A stretch of DNA of 32,064 nt from a bacterium (GTDB lineage Bacteria; Electryoneota; RPQS01): assembly GCA_018812265.1 (NCBI GenBank), contig JAHJDG010000188.1, forward strand, positions 1 to 32,064, written 5' to 3'. Below the pieces are notes generated by a model. It made no database searches, was not told where the DNA came from, and saw nothing but the letters and a program-made list of their open reading frames with translations. This document shows positions 16,213 to 25,235 of the stretch, piece after piece (position 1 is the stretch's first letter; every line of letters starts with the position of its first letter). Position numbers and translations under genes: made by a program.

Positions 16213-16922
16213 AAGGCTTAGTGGTTATTCCAACCTTTAATGAACGAGAGGCGATCGAGTCGCTCCTCGATGCCATCTTCTCCCAGAATCTGGGACTGGA
16301 CGTCTTGGTGGTGGATGATAACTCACCGGACGGCACGGCGGCTCTGATAAAAGCGCGAATGGCCACTGATCCGTGCATCAAACTTATCGAGCGGCCGGGC
16401 AAACAAGGTCTGGGGACCGCCTACGTCGCCGGATTCAAGTATGCGATTGAGAATGGCTATGATCTCGTCTTCGAAATGGACGCGGACTTTTCCCATGATC
16501 CGAATGAATTACCGCGGTTCGTGGAGAACATTCGAGACCATGATTTCGTGCTCGGTTCCCGCTACGTAAATGGTATTTCGGTCGTGAATTGGCCGCTTCG
16601 GCGGCTGCTGCTCAGCTATTTTGCGTCCAAGTATACCCGGTTCATTACGGGCATGCCGATTCGGGATCCGACCGGCGGATTCAAGTGCTTTCGAATCGAG
16701 GTTCTTAAGGCGATCAACCTCGATGACGTACGCTCGGGGGGGTACAGCTTTCAGATCGAAATGAATTTCAAAGCCTGGAAACGCGGTTTCCGCTGGAAAG
16801 AGATCCCGATCATTTTCGTGGATCGCCGGGTCGGCCACTCGAAAATGTCCAAAGCCATCGTACGCGAAGCCGTATTCATGGTTTGGAAACTGCGGTTCCG
16901 ATCTCTCTTCGGAAGGATGTGA
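16209..16922 (+). CDS. Polyprenol monophosphomannose synthase-like GT2 (DPM1-like)
   Basis: This 237-residue GT2 enzyme resembles dolichyl/polyprenol-phosphate mannose synthases, which transfer mannose from GDP-mannose to a lipid phosphate at the cytosolic membrane face. Visible motifs are VVIPTFNERE at the start, VVDDNSPDGT, the catalytic DxD region EMDADFSHDPNELP, GSRYVNG, and the family-typical DPTGGFKCFRIEVL and GYSFQIEM, with the VGHSKMS segment near the end. There is no C-terminal membrane domain, as in the short DPM1 type. The start is the TTG of the TTGA overlap with the purE-like stop, since the conserved strand begins four residues later. A glucosyl donor or product cannot be excluded. 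The product could feed the DUF2723 protein. Confidence 0.88.
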   Translation: MKGLVVIPTFNEREAIESLLDAIFSQNLGLDVLVVDDNSPDGTAALIKARMATDPCIKLIERPGKQGLGTAYVAGFKYAIENGYDLVFEMDADFSHDPNELPRFVENIRDHDFVLGSRYVNGISVVNWPLRRLLLSYFASKYTRFITGMPIRDPTGGFKCFRIEVLKAINLDDVRSGGYSFQIEMNFKAWKRGFRWKEIPIIFVDRRVGHSKMSKAIVREAVFMVWKLRFRSLFGRM

Positions 16923-17786
16923 GTGACGACTCGGCGTTGTGTATCCGTCGTGACCGTGACCTACCAGTCACGACAGCATATCGCCCTCTGTCTAAGCAGC
17001 ATCGCTTCGACGGCTCCCGAGTGGACGACCGATTGCACGGTCGTTGACAATGCTTCCACTGACGGAACCGCGGAATACGTTCGTCGCGAGTTTGGTTGGG
17101 TCTCCGTGATCGAAAGCTCTCAAAATCTTGGCTATGGACGGGCAATCAATCTCGCCGCGAAACGCGCGGCCGGGCAATACCTCTTGATTCTCAATCCCGA
17201 TGTCGTGCTGCGGCCGCAAGCGGTGGCGGAACTCGTTCGATTCATGGATCATCGGCCCGAAGCGGCGGCGTGCGGGCAGATGCTGCTCAGTCCAGCGGGC
17301 CGATTTCGCTACGAGTCGAGGCGCGGTTTTCCGACTCCGTGGAACGCTATGGGATATATGCTCGGGTTGGGGAAGCTTCTTCCACAAAGCCGCCTTTTCG
17401 GCGGCTACCATAGCCGCTGGCTGTCTCCGAATCTGGAGATCGCCACCGACTCTCTATCGGGTTCGTGCATGATGGTGAGACGTGAACGGTTCGAGCAGGT
17501 CGGTGGCTTCGACGAAGACTACTTCCTGTTCGGCGAAGACATTGACCTTTGCTGGAAGCTGAAGCGCGCTCATCACGAAATCTGGTACGTCCCCTCCGCC
17601 ATCGTCGTACATGCCAAAGGAGCGAGCATGCTCCACGCGCGAAAGACGGCGCGCAGAGAGTTCTATCGCTCGATGCGAATCTTCATTAACAAGCGGCTTG
17701 TTTCGATCTACCCTCGGCCGCTGATTTGGGCAACACGGATGGGCATCGGTGTCGCAGAACTGTTTAACTTGAAGTACCGTCGCTGA
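16923..17786 (+). CDS. Family 2 glycosyltransferase (rhamnosyltransferase-like)
   Basis: This 287-residue GT-A glycosyltransferase shows SVVTVTYQSRQHI, VVDNASTDGT, the metal-binding region LILNPDVVLRP and the acceptor-side segment GGFDEDYFLFGEDIDLCWKL. That set is typical of WbbL-like sugar transferases in surface polysaccharide synthesis. The GTG start at 16923 follows the previous stop with no gap, so the two GT2 genes are probably co-translated. It differs in sequence from the GT2 at 10819 but has the same architecture. The donor sugar is not predictable. The 59-base gap that follows shows no convincing promoter or terminator. Confidence 0.88.
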   Translation: MTTRRCVSVVTVTYQSRQHIALCLSSIASTAPEWTTDCTVVDNASTDGTAEYVRREFGWVSVIESSQNLGYGRAINLAAKRAAGQYLLILNPDVVLRPQAVAELVRFMDHRPEAAACGQMLLSPAGRFRYESRRGFPTPWNAMGYMLGLGKLLPQSRLFGGYHSRWLSPNLEIATDSLSGSCMMVRRERFEQVGGFDEDYFLFGEDIDLCWKLKRAHHEIWYVPSAIVVHAKGASMLHARKTARREFYRSMRIFINKRLVSIYPRPLIWATRMGIGVAELFNLKYRR

Positions 17787-17845
17787 CCATGACGTACCCT
17801 GGACCGGGTGAAATGATTCCTTCTGACACAAGAGATTTCTGAGTT

Positions 17846-18862
17846 ATGGCTGAAGCAAGACAGGCCACCTCCACGGATCGAAGCTCATCGCGCGGCTCGT
17901 TTGCCGATACCTATGTGATGGACTTCGAGAAGCCGGTGCTGGAGCTCGAGCAGAAGATTGCCGAAATGCGCTCCTTGGCGACCGGCTCGGGGATGAAATC
18001 GCTCTCCGTCGAGATTGATCGAATGGAGAAGAAAGCCGAGCATATGCGGCATGAGGTGTACCGGAATCTTACTGCCTGGCAGAAGGTACAGATCGCCCGT
18101 CATCCTCGCCGCCCTTATACGCTGGACTACGTGACCCGCCTGTGTGATTCGTGGATCGAACTTCATGGAGATCGCGGCTTTGCCGACGATCACGCGCTGG
18201 TGGGTGGCGTTGCATCCATCGGCGGTCTGGAAGTAATGCTGATCGGCCATCAGAAGGGACGCGGCACGAAAGACAATTTGTTCCGCAATTTCGCCATGGC
18301 CCATCCCGAAGGGTATCGAAAGGCACTGCGTTTGATGCGACTCGCGGCCAAGTTCCGTCGGCCCATCGTGACGCTCATTGATACACCCGGTGCCTATCCC
18401 GGTCTGGGCGCGGAAGAACGCGGACAGGCGGAGGCAATCGCACGAAACTTGTATGAAATGGCCGCCCTGCCCGTGCCGATCATTGGCGTCGTTATCGGGG
18501 AAGGCGGTTCGGGTGGAGCGCTGGCGATCTCCGTCGCCGATGAGATTCACATGCTGGAGTATGCCATCTACTCGGTGATTTCTCCCGAGGGATGCGCGTC
18601 CATTCTCTACCGTGATGCCGGACAGGCTCCCCAAGCGGCCGAGTCGTTGAAGCTGACCGCTCCCGATTTGCTGCAACTGAAAATCATAGACGGAATTATC
18701 AAGGAGCCTTTGGGCGGTGCGCACAACGACTTCGACATGATGACCGCCAACCTGAAGGATCAGATTGTCACTTCGCTGAAGCGCCTAATGCCCATTTCAC
18801 CCGGAGATCTCACAAAGACGCGACACAGGAAGTATGAGAAGATCGGTTTCTGGCTCACCTAG
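17846..18862 (+). CDS. accA: Acetyl-CoA carboxylase carboxyltransferase subunit alpha
   Basis: This 338-residue protein is the alpha subunit of the acetyl-CoA carboxylase carboxyltransferase, which with AccD moves carboxyl from biotin to acetyl-CoA to make malonyl-CoA for fatty acid synthesis. Clear family blocks are FEKPVLELEQKI, ARHPRRPYTLDYV, IGHQKGRGTKDN, FRRPIVTLIDTPGAYPGLGA, EERGQAEAIARNL, GEGGSGGALAIS and YSVISPEGCASIL. The start is uncertain: the ATG at 17846 gives a polar extension of about 24 residues before the family start, and the ATG at 17918 (M25) would give a protein closer to the usual length. Neither has a strong ribosome binding site. accD is not in this window. The thioesterase gene follows closely. 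Confidence 0.95.
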   Translation: MAEARQATSTDRSSSRGSFADTYVMDFEKPVLELEQKIAEMRSLATGSGMKSLSVEIDRMEKKAEHMRHEVYRNLTAWQKVQIARHPRRPYTLDYVTRLCDSWIELHGDRGFADDHALVGGVASIGGLEVMLIGHQKGRGTKDNLFRNFAMAHPEGYRKALRLMRLAAKFRRPIVTLIDTPGAYPGLGAEERGQAEAIARNLYEMAALPVPIIGVVIGEGGSGGALAISVADEIHMLEYAIYSVISPEGCASILYRDAGQAPQAAESLKLTAPDLLQLKIIDGIIKEPLGGAHNDFDMMTANLKDQIVTSLKRLMPISPGDLTKTRHRKYEKIGFWLT

Positions 18863-18874
18863 CGTTCACCGGCC

Positions 18875-19270
18875 GTGACCGACGTTGCGGAGTTGCGTGT
18901 CCGCTACGGTGACACCGACGCGATGGGTTGGGTCTACTACGCGACGTACCTGACGTATTTCGAGGTCGGACGAACCGAGCTCATTCGAAAGGTGTGGCGT
19001 TCGTACCGGGACATCGAGGAGCACGGAATGCGGCTTCCCGTTATCGAGGCGGGTTGCCGATATCATCAGGGGGCCTGCTATGACGACGTGCTCCAGATCG
19101 AATCTTGCATGACGCTGCCGTCTGTGGTGCGAGTGCGGTTCGACTACCGGATATTTCGCCTTGATGATCGGCGTTTGCTGGCGGAGGGATTCACCGAGCA
19201 TTGCTTTGTAGACAAGGCCGGCAAGCCGGTGCGAATTCCCGCCGAACTCAGGGCGCGAATCGAGTCGTGA
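18875..19270 (+). CDS. YbgC/FadM-like hot-dog acyl-CoA thioesterase
   Basis: This 131-residue protein belongs to the 4-hydroxybenzoyl-CoA thioesterase (4HBT) hot-dog family. The diagnostic segment YGDTDAMGWVYYATYLTYFE is at residues 11-30, and D15 is the usual catalytic aspartate. A second typical region, DVLQIESCMTLPSVVRVRFD, lies around 71-90. Members hydrolyse short- or medium-chain acyl-CoA, and some are linked to phospholipid or Tol-Pal functions. The substrate cannot be set from sequence. The GTG start at 18875 is 12 bases after accA, so a link to fatty-acid metabolism is reasonable. The stop overlaps the next gene as GTGA. Confidence 0.9.
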   Translation: MTDVAELRVRYGDTDAMGWVYYATYLTYFEVGRTELIRKVWRSYRDIEEHGMRLPVIEAGCRYHQGACYDDVLQIESCMTLPSVVRVRFDYRIFRLDDRRLLAEGFTEHCFVDKAGKPVRIPAELRARIES

Positions 19271-20250
19271 CCGAGCGCGTGCTGATTACCGGCGGAACCG
19301 GTTTCATCGGCAGCCATGCGGTGGAAGCCTTTGTCTCCGCCGGATGGACGGTGCGCGCCTTGGTTCGCAATCCGGATCGTCTGCGATGGCTGGCGGGACA
19401 GCCGGTGGAATTGCCGGTGGGAGCGGTGGACGATCCTGCCACACTTAACGAAGCGCTGGCCGGATGTGATACGGTTGTGCACTGCGCCGGTCTGACGAAG
19501 GCGCGGCGGGCAGCGGAGTTTCACCGGATCAATGCCGAAGGAACTCGCTTACTGGCTGAGCACGCGCAACGGGCGGGTGTGCGGCGCTTCATTTTATGTT
19601 CGTCTCAAGCTGCCGCGGGTCCCAGTACGGAAGAGATCGCCACCGCCGAGTCCGATGAGCCGCACCCGATTACCGAGTATGGCCGCAGCAAGTTAGCAGG
19701 CGAAAGAGCGCTTCGCGAAACGGCGCGCGAGATGGAATGGATCATTCTCCGCCCACCGGCCGTTCTTGGGCCGCGCGACGAGCAATTCCGCCCGCTGTTT
19801 CAAGCCGTCGTTCGACATGGTCGGTACCCGGAATTCGGCAAAGGCGGGCAACGGTACAGCATGATCGGAGTCCACGATTTTGTCCGGGCTTTGATCGTTG
19901 CCGCATCTGCCGAAACGGGTTTGAATGACGTCTACTTCGTGGCCAATTCGCTCAGCGTTTCATGGGCGGAAGCCGCCGCGATCATCTCGCGTTTGGCGGG
20001 ACGGCGCGTACGTCCATTGCGATTGAATCCTGCGTTGCTAAGTATACTGGGCATGACAACCGAAGCAACAGCGTGGTTTAGTGGCAAGTCTGCTCTGCTG
20101 AGCCAAGACAAGCTGCGGGAGATTCTCGCGCCCGCTTGGGTGTGTTCCGCCGAAAAGATCCGCCGGACGTGGAACTTCGAATGCATGCAATCGTGTGAAG
20201 AAGTAGTGCGCGTAACGTATGAAGCGTACCGCAACGCGAACTGGATTTGA
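19267..20250 (+). CDS. NAD(P)-dependent epimerase/dehydratase-like short-chain reductase
   Basis: This 327-residue protein has the extended short-chain dehydrogenase fold. The Rossmann glycine motif GGTGFIG lies at about 9-15, a DTVVHCAGL strand around 70-78, and the catalytic pair is Y138 and K142 in YGRSKLAGE. The C-terminal part (about 200-327) is the variable substrate domain and does not match a specific sugar epimerase that I recognise. Relatives act on nucleotide sugars, sterol-like substrates or quinone-linked compounds, so the substrate is open. The GTG at 19267 overlaps the thioesterase stop; an alternative ATG at 19201 lies within that gene and is rejected. An in-frame stop sits just before the next gene, so no fusion is implied. 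Confidence 0.87.
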   Translation: MTERVLITGGTGFIGSHAVEAFVSAGWTVRALVRNPDRLRWLAGQPVELPVGAVDDPATLNEALAGCDTVVHCAGLTKARRAAEFHRINAEGTRLLAEHAQRAGVRRFILCSSQAAAGPSTEEIATAESDEPHPITEYGRSKLAGERALRETAREMEWIILRPPAVLGPRDEQFRPLFQAVVRHGRYPEFGKGGQRYSMIGVHDFVRALIVAASAETGLNDVYFVANSLSVSWAEAAAIISRLAGRRVRPLRLNPALLSILGMTTEATAWFSGKSALLSQDKLREILAPAWVCSAEKIRRTWNFECMQSCEEVVRVTYEAYRNANWI

Positions 20251-20271
20251 TGGAATGGAACGTAATCTCGG

Positions 20272-23193
20272 ATGATTGGGCGATTTCTGCAACTCTTGGA
20301 AGAGGATCGTGATTTGCGATGGGGCAAAATCCGACGAGAATATCTGCCCCCGAAGACGCCCCTCTTTGATGATCCACGACCGCCGCTTCCGGAAAGTCTC
20401 CGCGACGGAACACGGGCGATGGGAATCCACCGCCTCTATTCTCATCAGGTGGCGGCCTTGCAGGCGGTGCGCGAGCGGCACAATGTGATAGTGGTTACGC
20501 CGACGGCGAGCGGAAAGACGCTCAGCTATTTGCTGCCGATCCTCGAATCACTGCTTGACGGATCCGACCGGAGCGGGCTGCTTCTGTTTCCGCTCAAGGC
20601 GCTGGAGCAGGACCAACGGGGAAAGATCCGCGCGTGGGAAGAACATCTCGCCGATCGTCTGTCGTTGCGAACGGCGGTTTTTGACGGGGATACGCCGCGC
20701 TCCGAACGCGCGAAAATCAAAGCCAATCCACCGCATCTGCTGATTTCCAATCCCGACATGCTTCACCAGGGAATCTTGGCCTATCATCAGGGTTGGACGA
20801 AGTACTTTCAGCGGCTGGATTGGATCGTGATAGACGAGCTTCATGCTTATCGCGGCGTGTTCGGCTCGCACGTCGTGCAGGTACTTCGACGTCTGTCAAG
20901 GTTACTGGCCTATCACGGAGCCAATCCGCGATTCATCTGCCTTTCGGCAACCATCGCCAATCCTCTGCAACTGGCGGAAACGCTGACCGGTCGCACGTTC
21001 CAGTTGGTGGAGGAGTCGGGCGCTCCCTCTCCGGGCAAACACGTTGTCTTAATCGAGCCGGCGGGCTCCGCCACCACCACCGCCGCCAAGTTATTCGTGG
21101 CCGCGCTCGATCTTGATTTGAAAACAATCGTGTTCACCAAGTCGCGCGTGAGCACGGAAGTCATTCATCGCATGGTCGTGGACACGCGAGGAGACCTCGC
21201 ACCCGTGGTGAGTTCCTATCGAGCCGGCTATCTTCCCGGGGAGCGACGCGAAATCGAGCGACGCCTGAGTGCCGGCGAACTTCAGGGCGTCATCTCGACC
21301 AGTGCGCTCGAACTCGGCATAGACATCGGCGGTCTCGACGTATGTATTCTTGTCGGGTATCCCGGCAGCGTCATGTCGTTTTGGCAGCGGGCCGGACGAG
21401 TGGGGCGGAGTGGGGCGGAGAGCGCCGTCGTTCTGATCGCGGGCGCCGATGCGCTTGACCGTCACTTCGTGACGAATCCTCACGAGCTGCTCGGCCGTCC
21501 CTGCGAAGCGGCGCTCGTCAACGAGGAGAATGAAGAGATTCTGCGAGCGCATCTTCCCGCCGCCGCCGCCGAGATTCCGCTCATGCGCGAAGATCCCCAT
21601 GTAGACGTTCATCGCCATGCCGCCGTCGTGTCGGAATTGGAGCGCGAGGGACTCCTCATTCGCAGCGCCACCGGCCATCATTGGTTTCCCGGACGGAAGC
21701 GACCACATGCAACCGTCAACCTGCGGAACGTCGGCGGCACTTTCGAAATATTTTGCGAAGGTGACAAACGCCCTCTCGGTGAAGTGTCGGGGAACGCGGT
21801 CTTCCGCGAATGTCATGAAGGCGCCGTCTACCTTCATTGCGGCCAACAGTATCGCGTGCTGAGTCTCGATATCGAACACCGACAAATCCGCGTGAAGCCG
21901 GTTCAGGTAACGTATTATACGATGGTGCGCTCGGAGAAGCAGACCGAAATCATTGACGAGCGCGACCATCGAGCCGTCCGCTCGGCTGCCGTACACCTCG
22001 GGAAGGTGAAGGTGACGGAGACGTTCCACAGCTTCGAGCGTCGGCGTACCTACACTCAAGAGCTCCTGTCCGTGGAACCGCTGGACTTCCCTCCGCAGAG
22101 CTACGTGACGGACGCCGTCTGGGTCGAGATTCCGAAACGTCTCACCGACTCGCTGGCGGAAGATGACCTGCATCCGATGGGAGGGATTCATGCGGTCGAG
22201 CATGCGGCGATTTCACTGGTTCCGCTCTTCTGTCTGTGCGACCGCAATGATGTTGGAGGGATCAGTTTCACGCGTCACCCGCAACTCGAAGGCGGTGCGA
22301 TCTTCCTTTATGACGGTTATCCGGGCGGCGCAGGAATAGCCAATCACGTGTTTCATGTGTTCGAGGATCTCTTGCATCGGACTCTGCGTGTGATCGCCGA
22401 TTGTGGCTGCGAAGAGGGCTGTCCGTCGTGCATTCAATCGCCGAAGTGCGGATCGGGAAACAAGCCCCTTGATAAACGGGCCGCAATGCGTGCTCTTCAG
22501 TGGCTGCTCGGTGAAATCGCGGAAGACCAGAACGCTTCTGTTTCGACAAGAACATGCCCGTCGAGGAAAGAGCCGGTGTTTGACGGCGAATCCTATTCAC
22601 CGCGTGAGCTGCCGACGGACAAACGAATCTGCGTGGTGGATTTGGAAACGCAACTCTCCGCCGAAGAAGTCGGGGGCTGGGATGCGGCACGGCAAATGCG
22701 CGTAGCGGTCGGCGTGGTATGGGACAGCACAGATAATACCATCACTACCTATGACGAATCCAAAGTGGACGAGCTGATCGCGCATCTGAAACGAGCCGAT
22801 CTGATTATTGGTTTCAACATCCTTCGCTTTGACTACGAGGTTCTTCGCGGTTATACGTTCGAGAATTTGCGGCGGCTTCCCACGCTCGATCTGCTGCTTG
22901 CCGTGCAAGACGCATTGGGACGACGACTGAAATTGGACACGCTGGTGACGGCCACGTTAGGTCTCGGAAAAACGGCCGATGGATTGCAGTCGCTCCGCTG
23001 GTTCAAGGAGGGTCGGCTGGACCTTGTGACCGAGTATTGCATTCACGACGTCGAGATGACGCGTGATCTCCTGTTGTTCGCGCTGCAGAACGGATACCTG
23101 CTCTATGACCGAAGCGACGTCGGATCCGTTCGTATTCCCCTTGAATTGAATCTCTCTGTTTTCATGCATCAACCACAGGCGGCAGCGGTATGA
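20272..23193 (+). CDS. MrfA/YprA-like DUF1998 helicase fused to a DEDDy 3'-5' exonuclease domain
   Basis: This 973-residue protein joins two activities. Residues 50-430 are a superfamily 2 helicase core: PTASGKT (K82), DELH (D188-H191), SATIANP, and motif VI QRAGRVGR. The middle leads to a DUF1998-type zinc site with C711, C713, C717, C720 and C726, as in the DNA-repair helicase MrfA (YprA). After a linker of about 50 residues, residues 784-955 form a DnaQ-like exonuclease: D790 and E792 in VVDLET, D854 in GFNILRFDYEVL, and Y922 with D926 in YCIHDVEMT. All DEDDy catalytic residues are present. In Bacillus subtilis, MrfA and the exonuclease MrfB (YprB) are separate proteins that act in mitomycin-adduct repair; here they appear fused. 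Role in this organism is inferred. A TAA just upstream limits the start to ATG 20272. The stop overlaps accC. Confidence 0.93.
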   Translation: MIGRFLQLLEEDRDLRWGKIRREYLPPKTPLFDDPRPPLPESLRDGTRAMGIHRLYSHQVAALQAVRERHNVIVVTPTASGKTLSYLLPILESLLDGSDRSGLLLFPLKALEQDQRGKIRAWEEHLADRLSLRTAVFDGDTPRSERAKIKANPPHLLISNPDMLHQGILAYHQGWTKYFQRLDWIVIDELHAYRGVFGSHVVQVLRRLSRLLAYHGANPRFICLSATIANPLQLAETLTGRTFQLVEESGAPSPGKHVVLIEPAGSATTTAAKLFVAALDLDLKTIVFTKSRVSTEVIHRMVVDTRGDLAPVVSSYRAGYLPGERREIERRLSAGELQGVISTSALELGIDIGGLDVCILVGYPGSVMSFWQRAGRVGRSGAESAVVLIAGADALDRHFVTNPHELLGRPCEAALVNEENEEILRAHLPAAAAEIPLMREDPHVDVHRHAAVVSELEREGLLIRSATGHHWFPGRKRPHATVNLRNVGGTFEIFCEGDKRPLGEVSGNAVFRECHEGAVYLHCGQQYRVLSLDIEHRQIRVKPVQVTYYTMVRSEKQTEIIDERDHRAVRSAAVHLGKVKVTETFHSFERRRTYTQELLSVEPLDFPPQSYVTDAVWVEIPKRLTDSLAEDDLHPMGGIHAVEHAAISLVPLFCLCDRNDVGGISFTRHPQLEGGAIFLYDGYPGGAGIANHVFHVFEDLLHRTLRVIADCGCEEGCPSCIQSPKCGSGNKPLDKRAAMRALQWLLGEIAEDQNASVSTRTCPSRKEPVFDGESYSPRELPTDKRICVVDLETQLSAEEVGGWDAARQMRVAVGVVWDSTDNTITTYDESKVDELIAHLKRADLIIGFNILRFDYEVLRGYTFENLRRLPTLDLLLAVQDALGRRLKLDTLVTATLGLGKTADGLQSLRWFKEGRLDLVTEYCIHDVEMTRDLLLFALQNGYLLYDRSDVGSVRIPLELNLSVFMHQPQAAAV

Positions 23194-24710
23194 TCGGCAG
23201 CGTACTGATAGCCAACCGCGGAGAAATTGCCGTGCGAATCGCGCGAACGTGTCGCGAAATGGGAATTCGCATGATCGGCGTCTATTCCGAGGCGGATCGC
23301 CACGCTCTGCACGTGGAGACGATGGACGAAGCCTATCCGGTCGGCCCGGCGCCCAGCGCGGAAAGCTATCTGCGGCAGGATCGAATTCTCGAAGTTGCGG
23401 CGAAGGCGCAGGCCGAGGCCGTGCATCCGGGATATGGATTCCTTGCCGAGAACGCGGAATTTGCGCAGCGCGTGGTGGATGCCGGTTTGATTTGGATCGG
23501 ACCTCCGGCTTCGGCGATTGCGGCGATGGGATCCAAGACGCAAGCGCGCGCGATCATGTCGAAAGCGGGTGTTCCGGTTGTTCCCGGCAGTGAGGGGGCG
23601 ATCTCTTCCGTTGAAGAGGCCGACGCTTTTGCGCGTCGCGTCGGTTATCCGGTTCTCATCAAGGCGGTAGCGGGCGGCGGCGGAAAGGGAATGCGCGTCG
23701 TGGAATCCTCCGCCGGACTACGTAACGCGTTTGAGGCCGCACGGCGCGAAGCCCTGGCGGCGTTCGGTGACGGATCGGTCTATGTGGAGAAGTATCTCGC
23801 ACAGCCTCGTCACATCGAGATTCAGATTCTGGCCGACACACACGGCAACGTAATCCATCTCGGAGAACGCGAATGCTCCATTCAACGGCGGCACCAGAAA
23901 ATTATCGAGGAATCGCCGTCGGTTGCCGTTACGCCGGAATTGCGGAGACGCATGGGAGAGACGGCGGTGGCGGCGGCTCGCGCCTGTGGCTACGTCAATG
24001 CCGGTACGGTCGAAACCATCATGGACCGAGACGGTCACTTCTACTTCCTGGAGATGAATACCCGCCTGCAGGTCGAGCATCCGGTGACCGAGGAAGTGAC
24101 CGGACTCGATCTGGTTCGTCTGCAAATACTCATTACCTCCGGCGAAAAATTGCCGCTGCGACAGGAGGACATCGTTCGGCGCGGTCACGCCATCGAAATC
24201 CGCGTGTACGCGGAAGACGTTCCCAACGGTTTCCTTCCTTCGACCGGAAAATTGAAACGTTTGAAGGCCGTTGCCGGACCGGGCGTGCGGGAGGACAGCG
24301 GTTTGCGCGAAGGCGACGAGGTCACACGCTTCTACGATCCGATGCTGGGGAAACTCATTGTGCATGCCGAAACGCGCGAAGCGGCGCGGCAGAGAGCAAT
24401 CCGGGTGCTCAGAGAGTCGGAGGTGGCCGGAGTACGCTCGAATCTCCCGTTCTGCCTGCACATTCTGGAGACGGCGGCCTTCGAGCGCGGCGATTTTCAC
24501 ACGCGCTCGGCGGACGGCGTTTTTCTAGACAGCTACCTGGCAGAGATCGCGACTCCCGCACAAGACGAAGCGCTGCTCGCCGCCGCTCTGGCCTATGCGG
24601 CCGCGATGCCCAGGACAGTCTCCGATGGGAATTCTCATTCACTGCATTCCGATTCCCACTGGCTGGCGGTTGGAAGGCGACAAACCATGCGGGGATCCGT
24701 GAAAGGATAG
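23190..24710 (+). CDS. accC: Biotin carboxylase subunit (AccC / propionyl-CoA carboxylase alpha type)
   Basis: This 506-residue ATP-grasp enzyme carboxylates biotin on a carrier protein. It begins with the biotin carboxylase signature LIANRGEIAVRIART and HPGYGFLAENAEFA, and has the glycine-rich nucleotide loop KAVAGGGGKGMRVV, the ERECSIQRRHQKIIEE block, and the catalytic FLEMNTRLQVEHPVTEEVTG. It is longer than the usual AccC (about 450) by a C-terminal extension that resembles the corresponding part of propionyl-CoA or 3-methylcrotonyl-CoA carboxylase alpha. It lacks its own carrier domain, which is encoded by the next gene five bases downstream. The methylmalonyl-CoA mutase after that makes a propionyl-CoA carboxylase role likely, but an acetyl-CoA carboxylase role is also possible. 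The ATG overlaps the helicase stop. Confidence 0.93.
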   Translation: MIGSVLIANRGEIAVRIARTCREMGIRMIGVYSEADRHALHVETMDEAYPVGPAPSAESYLRQDRILEVAAKAQAEAVHPGYGFLAENAEFAQRVVDAGLIWIGPPASAIAAMGSKTQARAIMSKAGVPVVPGSEGAISSVEEADAFARRVGYPVLIKAVAGGGGKGMRVVESSAGLRNAFEAARREALAAFGDGSVYVEKYLAQPRHIEIQILADTHGNVIHLGERECSIQRRHQKIIEESPSVAVTPELRRRMGETAVAAARACGYVNAGTVETIMDRDGHFYFLEMNTRLQVEHPVTEEVTGLDLVRLQILITSGEKLPLRQEDIVRRGHAIEIRVYAEDVPNGFLPSTGKLKRLKAVAGPGVREDSGLREGDEVTRFYDPMLGKLIVHAETREAARQRAIRVLRESEVAGVRSNLPFCLHILETAAFERGDFHTRSADGVFLDSYLAEIATPAQDEALLAAALAYAAAMPRTVSDGNSHSLHSDSHWLAVGRRQTMRGSVKG

Positions 24711-24715
24711 CGAAG

Positions 24716-25216
24716 ATGAAGGGCGCGATCACCGTACGAATTGCCGATCGAACTTATGAAGTCTCAACCGACGACGATGCGACGTACGTCAACGGCCGTT
24801 CCATTGATCTCGAAGAGGTGCAGCTTGACTCACATTGCGGATTGGTTTTCTGCTCCGCCGGCCGGAGACTGCGGGCAATCTTCGACCGGAATGAGCGTGA
24901 GTCCTTCGTCTTGTTTGAGGGTCGGGAATACCCTGTCGAGATTGAGACGGAACGTGATCGCTTATTGAAGCAGTTTGAAGGAATGTCCCACACGAGCCAT
25001 CAACATGCGGAGATTCGGGCTTCCATGCCCGGTCTGGTTGCGCGCGTGGCGGCATCCATCGGCGATACGGTGACGAAAGGCGAACCCCTGTTGATTCTCG
25101 AGGCTATGAAGATGGAAAACGAGATTCGCTCGCCGGCCGATGGTCTGATCAAAGAGATCCACGTGAAACAGGGACGCACGGTGGAGAAGGGCGACTTGCT
25201 CATCGTATTGGACTAA
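24716..25216 (+). CDS. Biotin carboxyl carrier protein
   Basis: This 166-residue protein ends in a biotinyl domain with the biotin-attachment motif [10 protein letters not shown]132 being the modified lysine. The preceding region (1-95) is not the proline/alanine-rich linker of AccB. It looks like the beta-rich interaction segment found between the two halves of propionyl-CoA carboxylase alpha, including the [15 protein letters not shown] stretch. This indicates that a carboxylase alpha chain has been split into biotin carboxylase and carrier. The ATG at 24716 lies five bases after the accC stop, with a GCGAAG-like weak ribosome binding site. A biotin ligase gene two genes downstream would attach its cofactor. 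Confident as a carrier; the assignment to propionyl-CoA carboxylase is inference. Confidence 0.92.
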   Translation: MKGAITVRIADRTYEVSTDDDATYVNGRSIDLEEVQLDSHCGLVFCSAGRRLRAIFDRNERESFVLFEGREYPVEIETERDRLLKQFEGMSHTSHQHAEIRASMPGLVARVAASIGDTVTKGEPLLILEAMKMENEIRSPADGLIKEIHVKQGRTVEKGDLLIVLD

Positions 25217-25235
25217 TCCGAGTTGTCTGCACGAC

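Noticed and set aside
17787-17845. Possible promoter or hairpin before accA
   Set aside because: The TTGAAG at 17769 has no matching -10 box, and the ACCC/GGGT pairing is too short to be meaningful.
21401-21420. Exact tandem repeat of a 10-base unit in the helicase gene
   Set aside because: The unit length is not a multiple of three, but the frame and the length of motif VI (QRAGRVGR) and its following residues are normal, so there is no sign of a recent duplication or frameshift.
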